A stretch of DNA of 64,000 nt from Vibrio sp. HI00D65 (GTDB taxonomy: Bacteria > Pseudomonadota > Gammaproteobacteria > Enterobacterales > Vibrionaceae): positions 124,001 to 188,000 of the forward strand of contig NZ_LWEH01000364.1 of NCBI RefSeq assembly GCF_001635455.1, in the 5' to 3' direction. The translations under genes and the position numbers were made by a program. The notes beneath the pieces were generated by a model, which saw nothing but the letters and a program-made list of their open reading frames with translations, searched no databases and had not been told where the DNA came from. Below are positions 17,447-26,783 of the stretch, piece by piece (positions within the stretch are counted from its first letter, which is position 1; the number at the start of each line of letters is the position of its first letter).

Positions 17447-19831
17447 CTAAATAATCTTCTGCTCACCTTCTCCTGCCAGTTCGCGCTTGCCAGACAAAAA
17501 ACTCGCCACGACTTCTCTCAGTGTACCTTGATTAACAGGTTTAGGTAGAAACTTGTCCATACCCACATCAAAGCATAAGTGCTTATCTTTCAGCACTACG
17601 TTCGCTGTCAGTGCCACGATAGGAATATGTTTCGACGTCCCTTCTTCGAGTGCTCTAATCTGTTTTGTCGCTTCAAAGCCATCGAGTACTGGCATCTGAC
17701 AATCCATAAAGATCATCTGATACTCATTATGCTTAAACTTATCGACTCCCACTTTACCGTTATCGGCAATGTCTACCTCAAAGCCAAGCTTCTTAAGCAT
17801 CACCTTGGCAACCTGCTGGTTGACTCTAGAGTCTTCAACCACCAGAACTTTACCGCTAAATAACGTAGCTTCAGGCTTAGGTTCTTCGGCATCGACGCCC
17901 TCTTTAGCCACCACCGCTGGTTTAGTGGTTGGTACAAGCTCATTGTCCTTAAACGCCACCTCCCCTCGATTTGGATAGGTAAAGGTCTCGGTTTCAGCTG
18001 TTTTCGCTAATACCTCACTGATGGTCCATTTAAGCTGGTTATCTTGATATGGGCGAGCAATGTAGGCAATAAAACCCACTTGCTTAGCATGTATTTCGTC
18101 TTGCTTACGCGGATCAGCAGAGATCATGACAAGCTTAGGGCAAGCTTTGCCAAAGCGCTCGATCAGGTTTCTTGCAAGCTGGAACCCATCGATGGAAGGC
18201 ATCACTTTATCAATCAACACTAAGTCATACGGCGAAGCATTTTCGATAGACTCTGAAACGAGCTCTAACGCTTGGGTTGCGGTTTCACAGCATGAAGAGG
18301 ACACACCAAACGATTGTAGCTGTGCCGATGTAATACGCATATTCAGTTGGCTATCATCCACCAGCAACACCGAGACCTTATTAAAATCGATATTATTCTC
18401 GTTGCTTTCCAAACACGGATCAAAGTCAGCCACAAAGCAAAACGTACTCCCCTTGCCTTCAACACTGGTTAGCTCAAGCTTGCTGCCCATTAAGGTCACA
18501 ATCTTATCGCATATGGTCAGCCCCAACCCGGTACCGCCGTATATGCGCGTAGTGCTGCCATCCGCCTGCTGAAACTTATCAAATACCGATTTTTGTTTGT
18601 CTTCCGCGATACCAATACCGCTGTCGGCAACTTCAAATCGCACTCTCAATTTCTGCTCAGGCTCAATCACTTGCTCTAAGCGAAGAGAAAGCGTGACATG
18701 ACCGCGCTCGGTAAATTTGATGGCGTTACCCACTAAGTTATTCAGCACTTGTCTGAGCTGCGTTCCATCACCAATCACCATAGTTGGAATCTTGGGATCT
18801 ATCGCCAGTTGGAATCGAAGCCCTTTTTGCTCGGCTTTCACTCTGAACGTCGACTCAACATCGGCCGCAATGCCCATCATTTTCATCGGCTCTTGTTGAA
18901 GCTCTAAACGTCCCGCTTCAATTTTCGAATAATCCAGGATGTCATTAATAAGGTCGAGAAGAGTTAACGAAGAGGTATTGAGCATGTTGACGTACTCTTT
19001 TTGCTCTTTCGGCATATCCATTTCTGAAAGCAGAGACGAAAGCCCGATAATTCCATTCATTGGAGTGCGGATTTCGTGGCTCATGTTAGCCAAAAATTCA
19101 CTCTTGTTGCGGTTAGCAACTTCAGCCGTCTCTTTGGCTTTAATCAACTCTTGATATTGTTGACGAATGCGTTCAATTGATTGGTTATAACTGTTTTCCA
19201 ACGTCGATATTTCATCTTTGTAAGTAGAGTCGGTTGGTGTTAAAAAACGTGGTTTATTGTCTTCAACTTGCTGCTCGTTTATCTGAGAGGACATGGTCAT
19301 TAAGCGTTTTACGACCAAGCGATAAACAATGACCAAAGAGACCAATGATAGCAAAAAGATTTTCACGGCTTCAAAAGCGAGTAGCAACAGCACTCGTTCT
19401 TCGAAGTCATTGAGGATCATACTTAAGTCAGATTGCACCGTGAGGGTGGCAAGTGGGAAGTCTTTCCCCCCCATCTGATACACCATCTCCCATGACTGAG
19501 AATACGATTGCCCAGTCGTGGGGCTGCCAAGCTCTAAGATTTTTTCGTCAGGGCTTTCGATAAGGAGATAACTGACCGAAGGGAGGCGGGATATGCCCTC
19601 CGCTTGCACAAACAATTGAGCGCGATCTTCAACCCATAGGCTTGACGTTAAACTAGAAAGGTAGCCAGCTTTGACCTGTTCGATCTGAGAACTGATAAAA
19701 GAAACTCGATTTTGGTACTCCACATACAGCCCCAGACCTGTCACTATAACTGTGAATAAGGTACTGATGGCAATGATGGCCCCGATTAACTGTCGAGAGA
19801 GTCCAATATAGCGTTTTCCTTTTTTCACCAT
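17447..19831 (-). CDS. Hybrid sensor histidine kinase with two receiver domains
   Basis: 794-residue inner-membrane kinase. Membrane segment about 15-37, periplasmic sensor about 38-148, second membrane segment about 149-172, then a linker. HisKA follows with phospho-acceptor H252 in NMSHEIRTPMNG, then HATPase with DSGIG and GGTGLGL. Two receivers come next: the first around VLLVDDSQLN with an acceptor Asp in LVLIDKVMPSIDG, the second around VLVVEDSRVN with MIFMDCQMPVLDG. There is no Hpt domain and no adjacent DNA-binding regulator, so the output is unclear. It is divergent, with an 88-bp gap, from a periplasmic binding-protein gene that may supply its signal. Confidence 0.92.
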   Translation of the reverse strand: MVKKGKRYIGLSRQLIGAIIAISTLFTVIVTGLGLYVEYQNRVSFISSQIEQVKAGYLSSLTSSLWVEDRAQLFVQAEGISRLPSVSYLLIESPDEKILELGSPTTGQSYSQSWEMVYQMGGKDFPLATLTVQSDLSMILNDFEERVLLLLAFEAVKIFLLSLVSLVIVYRLVVKRLMTMSSQINEQQVEDNKPRFLTPTDSTYKDEISTLENSYNQSIERIRQQYQELIKAKETAEVANRNKSEFLANMSHEIRTPMNGIIGLSSLLSEMDMPKEQKEYVNMLNTSSLTLLDLINDILDYSKIEAGRLELQQEPMKMMGIAADVESTFRVKAEQKGLRFQLAIDPKIPTMVIGDGTQLRQVLNNLVGNAIKFTERGHVTLSLRLEQVIEPEQKLRVRFEVADSGIGIAEDKQKSVFDKFQQADGSTTRIYGGTGLGLTICDKIVTLMGSKLELTSVEGKGSTFCFVADFDPCLESNENNIDFNKVSVLLVDDSQLNMRITSAQLQSFGVSSSCCETATQALELVSESIENASPYDLVLIDKVMPSIDGFQLARNLIERFGKACPKLVMISADPRKQDEIHAKQVGFIAYIARPYQDNQLKWTISEVLAKTAETETFTYPNRGEVAFKDNELVPTTKPAVVAKEGVDAEEPKPEATLFSGKVLVVEDSRVNQQVAKVMLKKLGFEVDIADNGKVGVDKFKHNEYQMIFMDCQMPVLDGFEATKQIRALEEGTSKHIPIVALTANVVLKDKHLCFDVGMDKFLPKPVNQGTLREVVASFLSGKRELAGEGEQKII

Positions 19832-19919
19832 ATAAAAATTACCAATATTGTTATCTTAGTAAACTACAATTACTCAACTAGTATAGTAGTAGTCATTCAT
19901 CAAATAACTAGGGAAGGTT

Positions 19920-20678
19920 ATGAAAAAACATCTTATCGTTGCATCCATAGTCAGTTTGTTTTCAAGCAGTTATGCTTTCTCAAGCGAGCCTCTTCACTAC
20001 TACATTATTGCGAGCCAAGCGCAACCTTTTCAGATCGAAACTGACGGGTCATCCCACAGAGGAATCGTTTCTGATATTGTTGAAGCCGTGTTTGACGATA
20101 GCCAGTACGAGATTAACTACCACACCTACCCTTTTAATCGAATGATTGACAAGCTAGATGCGAGAGAAAACCCCAATTGGGTTACCTACGGCAGTCCTAG
20201 CTGGGGAAACATCCAATCAGTCAACCTCTCTGAAGAGCCAATTTACAATGTAAAACACGTATTGCTGAGTAGCGGTAAAAAGCCGTTCGAGTTCAATACG
20301 ATTGACGATTTAGATGGCAAGGCTGTGGTATTGCTAGTAGGATTTGAATATCCAAACTTAGAGCCTTACATACAACAAGGTAAGCTCAATGAGATCCGAG
20401 TAAAAGATTACACAGCAGCCTTTCGCGTCATAAACCGTGCGCCAGGTGACATTGTTTTTGTAGAGATGGAGTCTCGAATCAAATACAACCTAAACCAACA
20501 GAAACTCAATATCGATGATTATCAAATCCAAGACTTTGGTTCAGTCATCAATAACTATCCGATTCATTTGGCTTTCGACCCAGAAATGGACCCCAAGCTA
20601 GAAACTTTTATTAACCAACGTTTAGACCAAATGAAAGACGATGGACAGCTTGATGACATCGTCCAAAGTTACTTATAG
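19920..20678 (+). CDS. Periplasmic SBP_bac_3-like protein
   Basis: 252 residues with a signal peptide (KKHLIVASIVSLFSSSYAFS, cut near 21). The mature part resembles family 3 extracellular binding proteins: Y-x-I-A-S-Q-A-Q-P-F near the start, a GIVSDIVEAVF lobe-I motif, and a terminal LDDIVQSYL. No ABC permease or ATPase genes adjoin. Such orphan proteins beside sensor kinases often serve as ligand-binding sensors; that role is inferred only from the divergent pairing with the hybrid kinase. An AGGG lies a few bases ahead of the ATG. Confidence 0.8.
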   Translation: MKKHLIVASIVSLFSSSYAFSSEPLHYYIIASQAQPFQIETDGSSHRGIVSDIVEAVFDDSQYEINYHTYPFNRMIDKLDARENPNWVTYGSPSWGNIQSVNLSEEPIYNVKHVLLSSGKKPFEFNTIDDLDGKAVVLLVGFEYPNLEPYIQQGKLNEIRVKDYTAAFRVINRAPGDIVFVEMESRIKYNLNQQKLNIDDYQIQDFGSVINNYPIHLAFDPEMDPKLETFINQRLDQMKDDGQLDDIVQSYL

Positions 20679-20745
20679 TTCTAGCGTCATTCTATGGCTC
20701 TGTAACGCACTCTAGCGGCTTCGAATACCGGAACTATAGAAATCT

Positions 20746-20794
20746 AAAAGGCCGTTCTGCATTCAGCGTACAAGCTAAGCAGAGCGGCCTTTTT
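20746..20794. terminator. Bidirectional terminator
   Basis: Stem AAAAGGCCGTTCTGC with GCAGAGCGGCCTTTTT around an 18-base loop, between convergent genes. A- and T-runs on both sides allow function in both directions. Confidence 0.85.
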
Positions 20795-20803
20795 AATGTG
20801 TAC

Positions 20804-21289
20804 TTAATGTGATGTGATCAAATGCAATTGCTGACTACGAAGTTGTTGGCGCACTGCCATCAAAATTTTTCCTAAGTGATTCTCACCGGTTCCGTCTCCC
20901 CCATCTCCCCAAAAATGGTCTTTATGAGAGTGCTCTTTGATCACCGAATCGCCCGTGTTCGTTAAAAACAAAGCAAACTGCGGGTTCTGTGTGAATTTCT
21001 CAGTCACAATAAATCGCATCACCTCTACACGAATGTCGTACCAGTCCTCTCGAACCTGCTCTTTGTATTGTCGGCTTAATGAGAATGCTTCAGCAGGTGT
21101 GCAGGCTTCAAGGATGATATTTCTCAGTGACGGTGAAGAAAACTTCATTGCCTGATAATAGTGCTCACTGGTTGCCCACACTTGCCCATCCACCTTGATC
21201 GGGCAAGCGGCAAAATTTGAAAGGTATCCATTCGGATCTTCTGGTTCATAAAACAACACTTCTTCAGCTTGAGCCACAGAATTCGACAT
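20804..21289 (-). CDS. NADAR-family protein (YbiA-like N-glycosidase)
   Basis: 161 residues from ATG 21289, chosen because GGGAGAAGG sits just upstream; an in-frame extension to 21364 lacks such a site. NADAR/DUF1768 signatures: FYEPEDPNGYLSNFA at the start, the W-T-S-E-H-Y-Y-Q-A-M-K-F motif, and the C-terminal KDHFWGDGGDGTGENHLGKIL. Characterised members hydrolyse the N-glycosidic bond of early riboflavin intermediates, and others act on ADP-ribose derivatives. The neighbours give no pathway hint. Confidence 0.88.
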   Translation of the reverse strand: MSNSVAQAEEVLFYEPEDPNGYLSNFAACPIKVDGQVWATSEHYYQAMKFSSPSLRNIILEACTPAEAFSLSRQYKEQVREDWYDIRVEVMRFIVTEKFTQNPQFALFLTNTGDSVIKEHSHKDHFWGDGGDGTGENHLGKILMAVRQQLRSQQLHLITSH

Positions 21290-21512
21290 AGCCTTCTCCC
21301 TACCAACGACATCACATATTTTTGCTTTGCCTTTAAAATTAGTGGCGTCACATATTGCTGTCAAACAACTTAGTTCAAGAGTATGCCGTCAGCCTGCTTT
21401 TAAACGAAAAGTAGAAACTGCCGAGAGAATTTGTATGAGTGAGCTTTATGCCCAGAAGGTAAAATTACAGAGGAGAATCAAATGAGAAATGAATAAAATG
21501 CATACAAATCAA

Positions 21513-21533
21513 AGGGTGGCCTTGAGCCACCCT
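21513..21533 (-). terminator. Hairpin after the small basic protein gene
   Basis: Perfect 8-bp stem AGGGTGGC/GCCACCCT with a 5-base loop, 20 bp past the stop at 21554. The following T content on the minus strand is modest (TTTGATTTG), so it is a moderate terminator call. Confidence 0.55.
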
Positions 21534-21553
21534 ATTACATGCAATCGGGGATA

Positions 21554-21748
21554 TTAGTGAATAAGACCCAGCTCCCTCGCTTCTTCCAGACTCAAACCGC
21601 TTTCTCTAATTTCTCTTAAAGCCTCGATACGACGACGAGCTTCAGCGGACTTCATTTTCTTTTCTGGTTTGAAAGATACTTCTTCTTCAGCATCCCACTT
21701 GTTTGCAATGTTTGTCATTTCATCATGGTTGATAGAATTAATGGACAT
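21554..21748 (-). CDS. Small charged protein of unknown function
   Basis: 64 residues from ATG 21748, fixed by CGGAGG with 5-base spacing; longer readings upstream are not credible. The N-terminal part is acidic and polar. The C-terminus is a basic then amphipathic helix pair: KKMKSAEARRRIEALREIR, then a helix ending ARELGLIH. No membrane segment or cysteine. I do not recognise a characterised family. It is monocistronic, with a terminator-like hairpin. Confidence 0.75.
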   Translation of the reverse strand: MSINSINHDEMTNIANKWDAEEEVSFKPEKKMKSAEARRRIEALREIRESGLSLEEARELGLIH

Positions 21749-22073
21749 GTTTTCCTCCGAAAAGCACCATGTAATGGACAGGTAATCTGTAGCAAATGCT
21801 ATTTCGCTTGTTAAGAAATTCTGCACTGAAATGTGATGATTACGACGCTTCATAAAGCTCATTAACAAATGGCTCATTTAAACTTTGCCAAAGCCATTTT
21901 CTGCAATTACATTTAGAGGATTCTCCATAATAAATGGGGTTTGATCCAACTCTCACTTTCCTCCCTTAATTTTCGCCTTTCCCACTGAAAATTCCTGAAA
22001 TACCGCTAGATAAATTCCGAGGCACTTCATTGTTTTTGTACTGGTCGCTTTCACTAAATCCAACACGTGTTAA

Positions 22074-22093
22074 TGATAATAGTTATCAATATC
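22074..22093. promoter_or_regulatory. Fur box
   Basis: TGATAATAGTTATCA (22074-22088) matches the 7-1-7 Fur consensus TGATAATNATTATCA at all but one position; the 19-mer version matches at 15 of 19. It is 18 bp before the start of the ABC ATPase operon, where Fur-Fe would block transcription. It implies induction on iron limitation. Confidence 0.75.
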
Positions 22094-22110
22094 ATAACTG
22101 AGTATCTATC

Positions 22111-22935
22111 ATGTCTATGGAAAATCCAGATACACCTCTTCTAGAAGTGAAGAATCTATGTGTCGACTACATCACCGATGACGGAGACTTCAACGCGGTA
22201 AAGTCCGTTAACTTTAGCATAGGGCAAGGAGAAATCTTTGGTCTGGCTGGCGAATCGGGTTGTGGCAAGAGCACCATCGCCTTTGCTATTAACCGACTTC
22301 ACAAGCCGCCCGCATTCATCTCTGGCGGTCAAATACTTTTTGATGGGCAAGACCTACTGAGACTATCTGACAGCCAGCTTAATACATTACGTTGGAGTGA
22401 GATCGCCATGGTGTTCCAGAGTGCCATGAACTCACTCAACCCTGTATTAACTATCGAAGAACAATTTGCTGACGTACTACGCCACCACAAAGGAATGAGT
22501 GATGAACAAGCCAAGGACCGCGCAGAAAAACTGCTCGACCTAGTGAATATACCTCGTCATCGCCTGACCGAATACCCTCATCAATTTAGTGGCGGTATGC
22601 GTCAACGATTAGTGATTGCGATTGCTCTCGCGCTCAATCCCAAACTGATCATCATGGATGAGCCAACGACGGCTTTGGATGTCGTCGTTCAACGAGAAAT
22701 ATTGCAACAGATACACCAACTCAGAGCAGAGTTCGGCTTCTCTATCCTCTTTATTACCCACGATTTGGCCCTGATGAGCCAGCTGTGTGACCGCATTGCC
22801 ATTATGCGTCATGGCAAGATCGTTGAAGTCAATCAAGCCTATGAGATTCGCAATAACCCTCAGCACTGCTACACCCAAAAGCTGTGGAGTTCATTCCCTA
22901 ATATTCACGAACATGCTCACGCCACAGCGTGCTAG
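22111..22935 (+). CDS. Oligopeptide-type ABC ATPase (DppD/OppD-like), Fur box upstream
   Basis: 274-residue ATPase of the peptide/nickel/oligosaccharide import class. Walker A GESGCGKST (about 47-55), Q-loop MVFQSAMNSLNP typical of the OppD group, signature FSGGMRQRLVIAIAL, Walker B LIIMDEPTTALD, switch H in FITHD. It is shorter than full OppD/DppD (about 325): the C-terminal oligopeptide-transporter extension with its cysteine cluster is mostly missing. First gene of a three-gene operon with a Fur box at the promoter. No permease or binding protein is nearby, so the membrane partners must be encoded elsewhere or differ. Confidence 0.87.
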   Translation: MSMENPDTPLLEVKNLCVDYITDDGDFNAVKSVNFSIGQGEIFGLAGESGCGKSTIAFAINRLHKPPAFISGGQILFDGQDLLRLSDSQLNTLRWSEIAMVFQSAMNSLNPVLTIEEQFADVLRHHKGMSDEQAKDRAEKLLDLVNIPRHRLTEYPHQFSGGMRQRLVIAIALALNPKLIIMDEPTTALDVVVQREILQQIHQLRAEFGFSILFITHDLALMSQLCDRIAIMRHGKIVEVNQAYEIRNNPQHCYTQKLWSSFPNIHEHAHATAC

Positions 22936-22943
22936 GAGCCTCA

Positions 22944-23876
22944 ATGTCACAACCAATTATGCAAGTAAAAAACCTCGTTAAAGAGTTCACTGTTGGGGGC
23001 GGATTTGACAAAGAGGAGATATTTAGAGCCCTGCATGGCGTGAGTTTTGATTTATACCCAGGAAGAGCGCTAGCACTCGTTGGCGAATCAGGCTGCGGAA
23101 AAAGTACCTGTGCGAGGCTAATGACCAAGGTCTACCCACCGACAAAGGGCGAGATCCTGTTCAATGGCAAAGACATCTCAACCCTCCACAACCGCAAGGA
23201 CATCTTGGACTACCGCAGCCGAGTGCAAATGGTGTTCCAAGACCCGTTTGGCTCGTTGAATCCGACACACACTATAGAGCACCATTTAACGCGCCCTCTC
23301 AAGATTCATAAGCAAGTCGCCAATAAACAAGCGCTAGCAGAGCGCTTGGAAGAGTTATTAACGCTGGTGGAGTTACCCATTGAAACACTGGCTAAGTACC
23401 CTCACGAGCTCAGTGGGGGCCAAAGACAAAGGGTTAACCTAGCAAGAGCACTGGCTGTTGGCGCTGAGGTTATTCTTGCCGACGAACCTACCTCCATGTT
23501 GGATGTTTCGATTCGACTTGGTGTGCTCAACCTCATGCTACGAATGAAGAAAGAACTCGGGATTGGCTTTTTGTACATAACCCATGATCTAGCGACCGCA
23601 CATTACATCGCAGAAGAGACAGCAGTTATGTACAAAGGACAGGTCGTCGAATGGGGATCCACTCAGTCGATCTTGACCAATCCTCAACACCCATACACCA
23701 AGCTATTGATCTCTGCGGTGCCAGATCCTGATCTGCCATTTGGCGAACTCGTTAAAAATGAACCAAACTATTCAATAGACGCGGAGCTTATTCGAGAACA
23801 AAGCAGTGAAATACAGCATAACGTTAAACAAGTTGCTGATAATCACTACGTAAAACAATGGGATGATGTTGCATGA
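22944..23876 (+). CDS. Oligopeptide-type ABC ATPase (DppF/OppF-like)
   Basis: 310 residues from ATG 22944, which has AGGAG 5 bases upstream; a GTG at 22929 would overlap the previous gene. Walker A GESGCGKST, Q-loop MVFQDPFGSLNP, signature LSGGQRQRVNLARAL, Walker B VILADEPTSMLD, switch H in YITHD, and the oligopeptide C-terminal motif HPYTKLLISAVP. It forms the expected heterodimer with the preceding DppD-like ATPase, 8 bp upstream. Overlaps the next gene by 4 bp (ATGA). Confidence 0.87.
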   Translation: MSQPIMQVKNLVKEFTVGGGFDKEEIFRALHGVSFDLYPGRALALVGESGCGKSTCARLMTKVYPPTKGEILFNGKDISTLHNRKDILDYRSRVQMVFQDPFGSLNPTHTIEHHLTRPLKIHKQVANKQALAERLEELLTLVELPIETLAKYPHELSGGQRQRVNLARALAVGAEVILADEPTSMLDVSIRLGVLNLMLRMKKELGIGFLYITHDLATAHYIAEETAVMYKGQVVEWGSTQSILTNPQHPYTKLLISAVPDPDLPFGELVKNEPNYSIDAELIREQSSEIQHNVKQVADNHYVKQWDDVA

Positions 23877-24355
23877 ATGAACTAGACACTTGGTTAGAGC
23901 GGATCGGAGATTGGTACAAAGCCCGAAAGCATGATCAAGTGGAACGGTTAGAACCTTTGATCTTAACGCCTCCAGATGCACTCTGGGGGCCATTGATCAC
24001 GGATGAACAGAGCAAAGGCATCGCATGTTGGTTAGATGGCTGCCTGAGAATCTTTACCTTCTATCGACACCCGAATGAAAATGCACAGCATCAAGAAAGG
24101 GCTTACCAATACCTAATGTTTGCTTACAGCAAGCTGCAAGCGGTGTCTTGTGACCCCAAAGCAGAGCCGAACTTGCAAGAGTGGTGTACTCAACGAGTTC
24201 AGCATCTGTGTGTGCTGGCTCTCGAGTTTGCCAATCAGCAGCATGAGCCGCGCTGGCAAGCAGAGTCAGAGAAGTTGATCGAGTCGCACGTCCGCTTCAT
24301 GGCGAGCCATCCCCGAAACGATGATCAATGTAATGTAAAACATCAGATTCACTGA
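23873..24355 (+). CDS. Hypothetical protein coupled to the ABC ATPases
   Basis: 160 residues, soluble, rich in Trp, His, Gln and Glu, probably all-helical; no signal peptide or membrane segment. The start overlaps the DppF-like stop as ATGA, so it is translationally coupled and part of the Fur-box operon. Notable stretches are WLERIGDWYKARKHDQVERL and CWLDGCLRIFTFYRHPNENA. I recognise no family. A role with the ATPases or in iron-compound handling is only suggested by the operon. Confidence 0.75.
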   Translation: MNELDTWLERIGDWYKARKHDQVERLEPLILTPPDALWGPLITDEQSKGIACWLDGCLRIFTFYRHPNENAQHQERAYQYLMFAYSKLQAVSCDPKAEPNLQEWCTQRVQHLCVLALEFANQQHEPRWQAESEKLIESHVRFMASHPRNDDQCNVKHQIH

Positions 24356-24506
24356 TCGCTACTCATTTGATCCAAAGTCCACCCTTAAGAAGCTTCCACT
24401 CCTGCCAATGAGAGCCAGATCCATGAACGCATGATTTAACCTTGATCATACTTCAGAAGGAAACACATTAAACTACTGATTTTTAATGGCTAGTCGAATT
24501 TTTTAC

Positions 24507-24536
24507 AAAAAAAAGCGAGTCCCTTGGGGAACTCGC
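24507..24536 (-). terminator. Terminator downstream of rctB
   Basis: GCGAGTCCC/GGGAACTCGC hairpin followed on the minus strand by an eight-T run, about 200 bp past the rctB stop. The gap 24356-24737 otherwise shows one TTGATCAT site at 24442 and no gene. Confidence 0.75.
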
Positions 24537-24737
24537 AAAAATCTATTCAGTATGATGTAACAAAATATGAGCCAATCTGTTAATCATAAGAAAGGACAAA
24601 AGGTTGTCTATTCGGGATAAAGAATAATCAACCGACTGCGCTACTTTGTCATCACTTTGTCAGCGTTAGGTGCGGTTCTTATCAACACCTAATGATGTTT
24701 CAAATTTCCATCCACAGGCCTGAAATCAGGCCCAGAA

Positions 24738-26717
24738 TCAGTGGCCAATCGCCATTTCATCTAACGCTAAGAACACATTCTCATCCAAATGTCCTTCGTG
24801 AACTTGCTTACACACTTTACGACGAACCGCCAAGCCAGAAATAAGACGTTCAATCGAAAGATGGCGGTTGCAGTTACTATCGCGGTCGTTGTACAGCTCA
24901 ATTAACTTACTCAACGTTTCATAAGGAATGATCTCATCACCTACTCTCAGCCAATCAAGCTTCCCTATAAGCTCTGAGCACTCTTCTTTGATTGAGGCGT
25001 GTGAGTGCCCTGTCATAGCAGATAAAGCCGTTATGCTGCGTTCTAGAGCCTCTGCAGAGGTATATTTAGAGAGTGTTATCATGATCTCGTCTGCATTGAT
25101 CTCGACAGAGTGCTTACGCTGCTTAACACGACGCCCTAATTTACCTCTTGGTGATGGTGCCTTGCGTTGGATTGGCTCGAACTCACCATCGATGATTTCA
25201 GACAGCTCTTCCAGCTTCTGCTTTGATACCATCTCGTTGCGGAGCGGGTTTGGCAGCGTTGGTGCCATATTACGTTTACCAGCGTTGGTGGTGCGGGCTC
25301 TTGAGTAACGCAATACTTCTTCCACGTTACATTTTATATCAACTTGATAGTCTGTAGTTTTCCCTTTCTCGATCAAAGCTGTGATCGTCAAATGGTAACC
25401 CCACAGATTAACCAGGAAGGTATCTTCTTGATCTCCTTCTTCGCCAAGCTTTCTCAATTCACGGATCAGATCCATTGAGAATCGACGCCAATCGATGTTG
25501 CGAGCCAACTTCTGATTAAGTTCGCTTAACAACATGCAATCAGAATGACGACGCGCCATACGGCTTCTGAAGTAAGAATACATTTGGAAAACCAAAGTAT
25601 GCTGTTTCAGGATCTCTGGCGGGAATAAGAAGAAATAATCACGTGTCAGCAGCTCTTCGTAGAACGATGGCTCCCAAACAAGGATGTATAAGTTCGGTTT
25701 AATGCGAATTTCGCCGTCAGAGCCCTCTGTAGGCGCTTCTTCCGATGCAGTAATGGTTCTCGCTAAGAATCGGAAACGATCACTCTTAAAGCCTTCTGGC
25801 ATGTTCTCGCTAAGCCAACGACCAGTAAGCTCATGCAGTTGAAAATCTGTAAATTCGATACGATCAATACTGTCACGGATTGAGTCACGTGCAGGTCCGC
25901 TGTCTTTTTTGCCTCGAAGCGACAAAATATCAGTGATGTAGAGTGGGGTTTTGTTCGGTGTGTGTTTTGCATCAAGATGATAGTCATCTTGGTGGTGCTC
26001 ATGGTATTGAACGGTGAGTGTAAATAACGCGAATAGTGTCATGAGATCATCAACTGTCATGATATTTTTCGATGATCTTGTCTCGATCACTGCGCGAGTA
26101 CCTGAGATCGAAACCATTGATTTTTGGTAACTCTTACGCGTTCGTGGTGGCGCTAACGCCTGATCAATAATCCCCGCCCAATTTGTTGGAGATACAATGA
26201 ACTGGTCCGCTTCATCTTTCATTGTTGGGGGAGTATTTAGTCCGTGTTCATTCAGCAGGCGTTTGTTAACTTTGGTTTGGGCTAGGGCTTTAGAACGCTT
26301 CTGCTTTTCATTTTGTTTGACACTTTCCGTCACCAAGCTGGTGGCACCCAATACCGATATTAATTGGTTAGGGTTAACAAAACGATGGAGCATGGTTTTT
26401 CCTGCTAGGCCTTCTTCAAAGCGAACAGGGATTTGCTTGAAAAGACCGATATTTACAGCCGCTCTCAATCTTTGTTGCAAAGCTGCGCGGGTAACTTGAC
26501 CATCGGTTGATTCAATAATCTCGGTCGTTGAAACGTATCCATCTTTACTGCTAAATCCACGAAGTGAAATTAGGTTTAGAAGCTCAACTATGCTTTTAGT
26601 GACACCTTTGAAGTGTTGATATTGTTCAATCCATTCAACGGCTGTTTCAGATACCTCAAATAAATGACCATCTTTGTGGCTTCGTGCCTTAATTAACAAT
26701 TTCTCTTCTGGTTTCAT
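24738..26717 (-). CDS. rctB: Chromosome II replication initiator RctB
   Basis: Vibrionaceae-specific initiator that binds the iterons of oriCII, opens the origin and controls copy number. 659 residues, essentially the length of V. cholerae RctB. Signs of DNA binding are spread through the protein: a helix-turn-helix-like N-terminal third, and basic stretches around RTRKSYQKSM (about 190-200) and RGKLGRRVKQRKH (about 525-537). Genome context is diagnostic: divergent from parA2 across an iteron-bearing origin. An ATGATCAT site in its promoter (26776-26783) fits known autoregulation by RctB. No frameshift seen. Confidence 0.97.
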   Translation of the reverse strand: MKPEEKLLIKARSHKDGHLFEVSETAVEWIEQYQHFKGVTKSIVELLNLISLRGFSSKDGYVSTTEIIESTDGQVTRAALQQRLRAAVNIGLFKQIPVRFEEGLAGKTMLHRFVNPNQLISVLGATSLVTESVKQNEKQKRSKALAQTKVNKRLLNEHGLNTPPTMKDEADQFIVSPTNWAGIIDQALAPPRTRKSYQKSMVSISGTRAVIETRSSKNIMTVDDLMTLFALFTLTVQYHEHHQDDYHLDAKHTPNKTPLYITDILSLRGKKDSGPARDSIRDSIDRIEFTDFQLHELTGRWLSENMPEGFKSDRFRFLARTITASEEAPTEGSDGEIRIKPNLYILVWEPSFYEELLTRDYFFLFPPEILKQHTLVFQMYSYFRSRMARRHSDCMLLSELNQKLARNIDWRRFSMDLIRELRKLGEEGDQEDTFLVNLWGYHLTITALIEKGKTTDYQVDIKCNVEEVLRYSRARTTNAGKRNMAPTLPNPLRNEMVSKQKLEELSEIIDGEFEPIQRKAPSPRGKLGRRVKQRKHSVEINADEIMITLSKYTSAEALERSITALSAMTGHSHASIKEECSELIGKLDWLRVGDEIIPYETLSKLIELYNDRDSNCNRHLSIERLISGLAVRRKVCKQVHEGHLDENVFLALDEMAIGH

Positions 26718-26783
26718 TTTTGATCCATATCACACTAACCGTAATTTCACTATAGTTCCTGATGATAAAGAAAGAATGATCAT

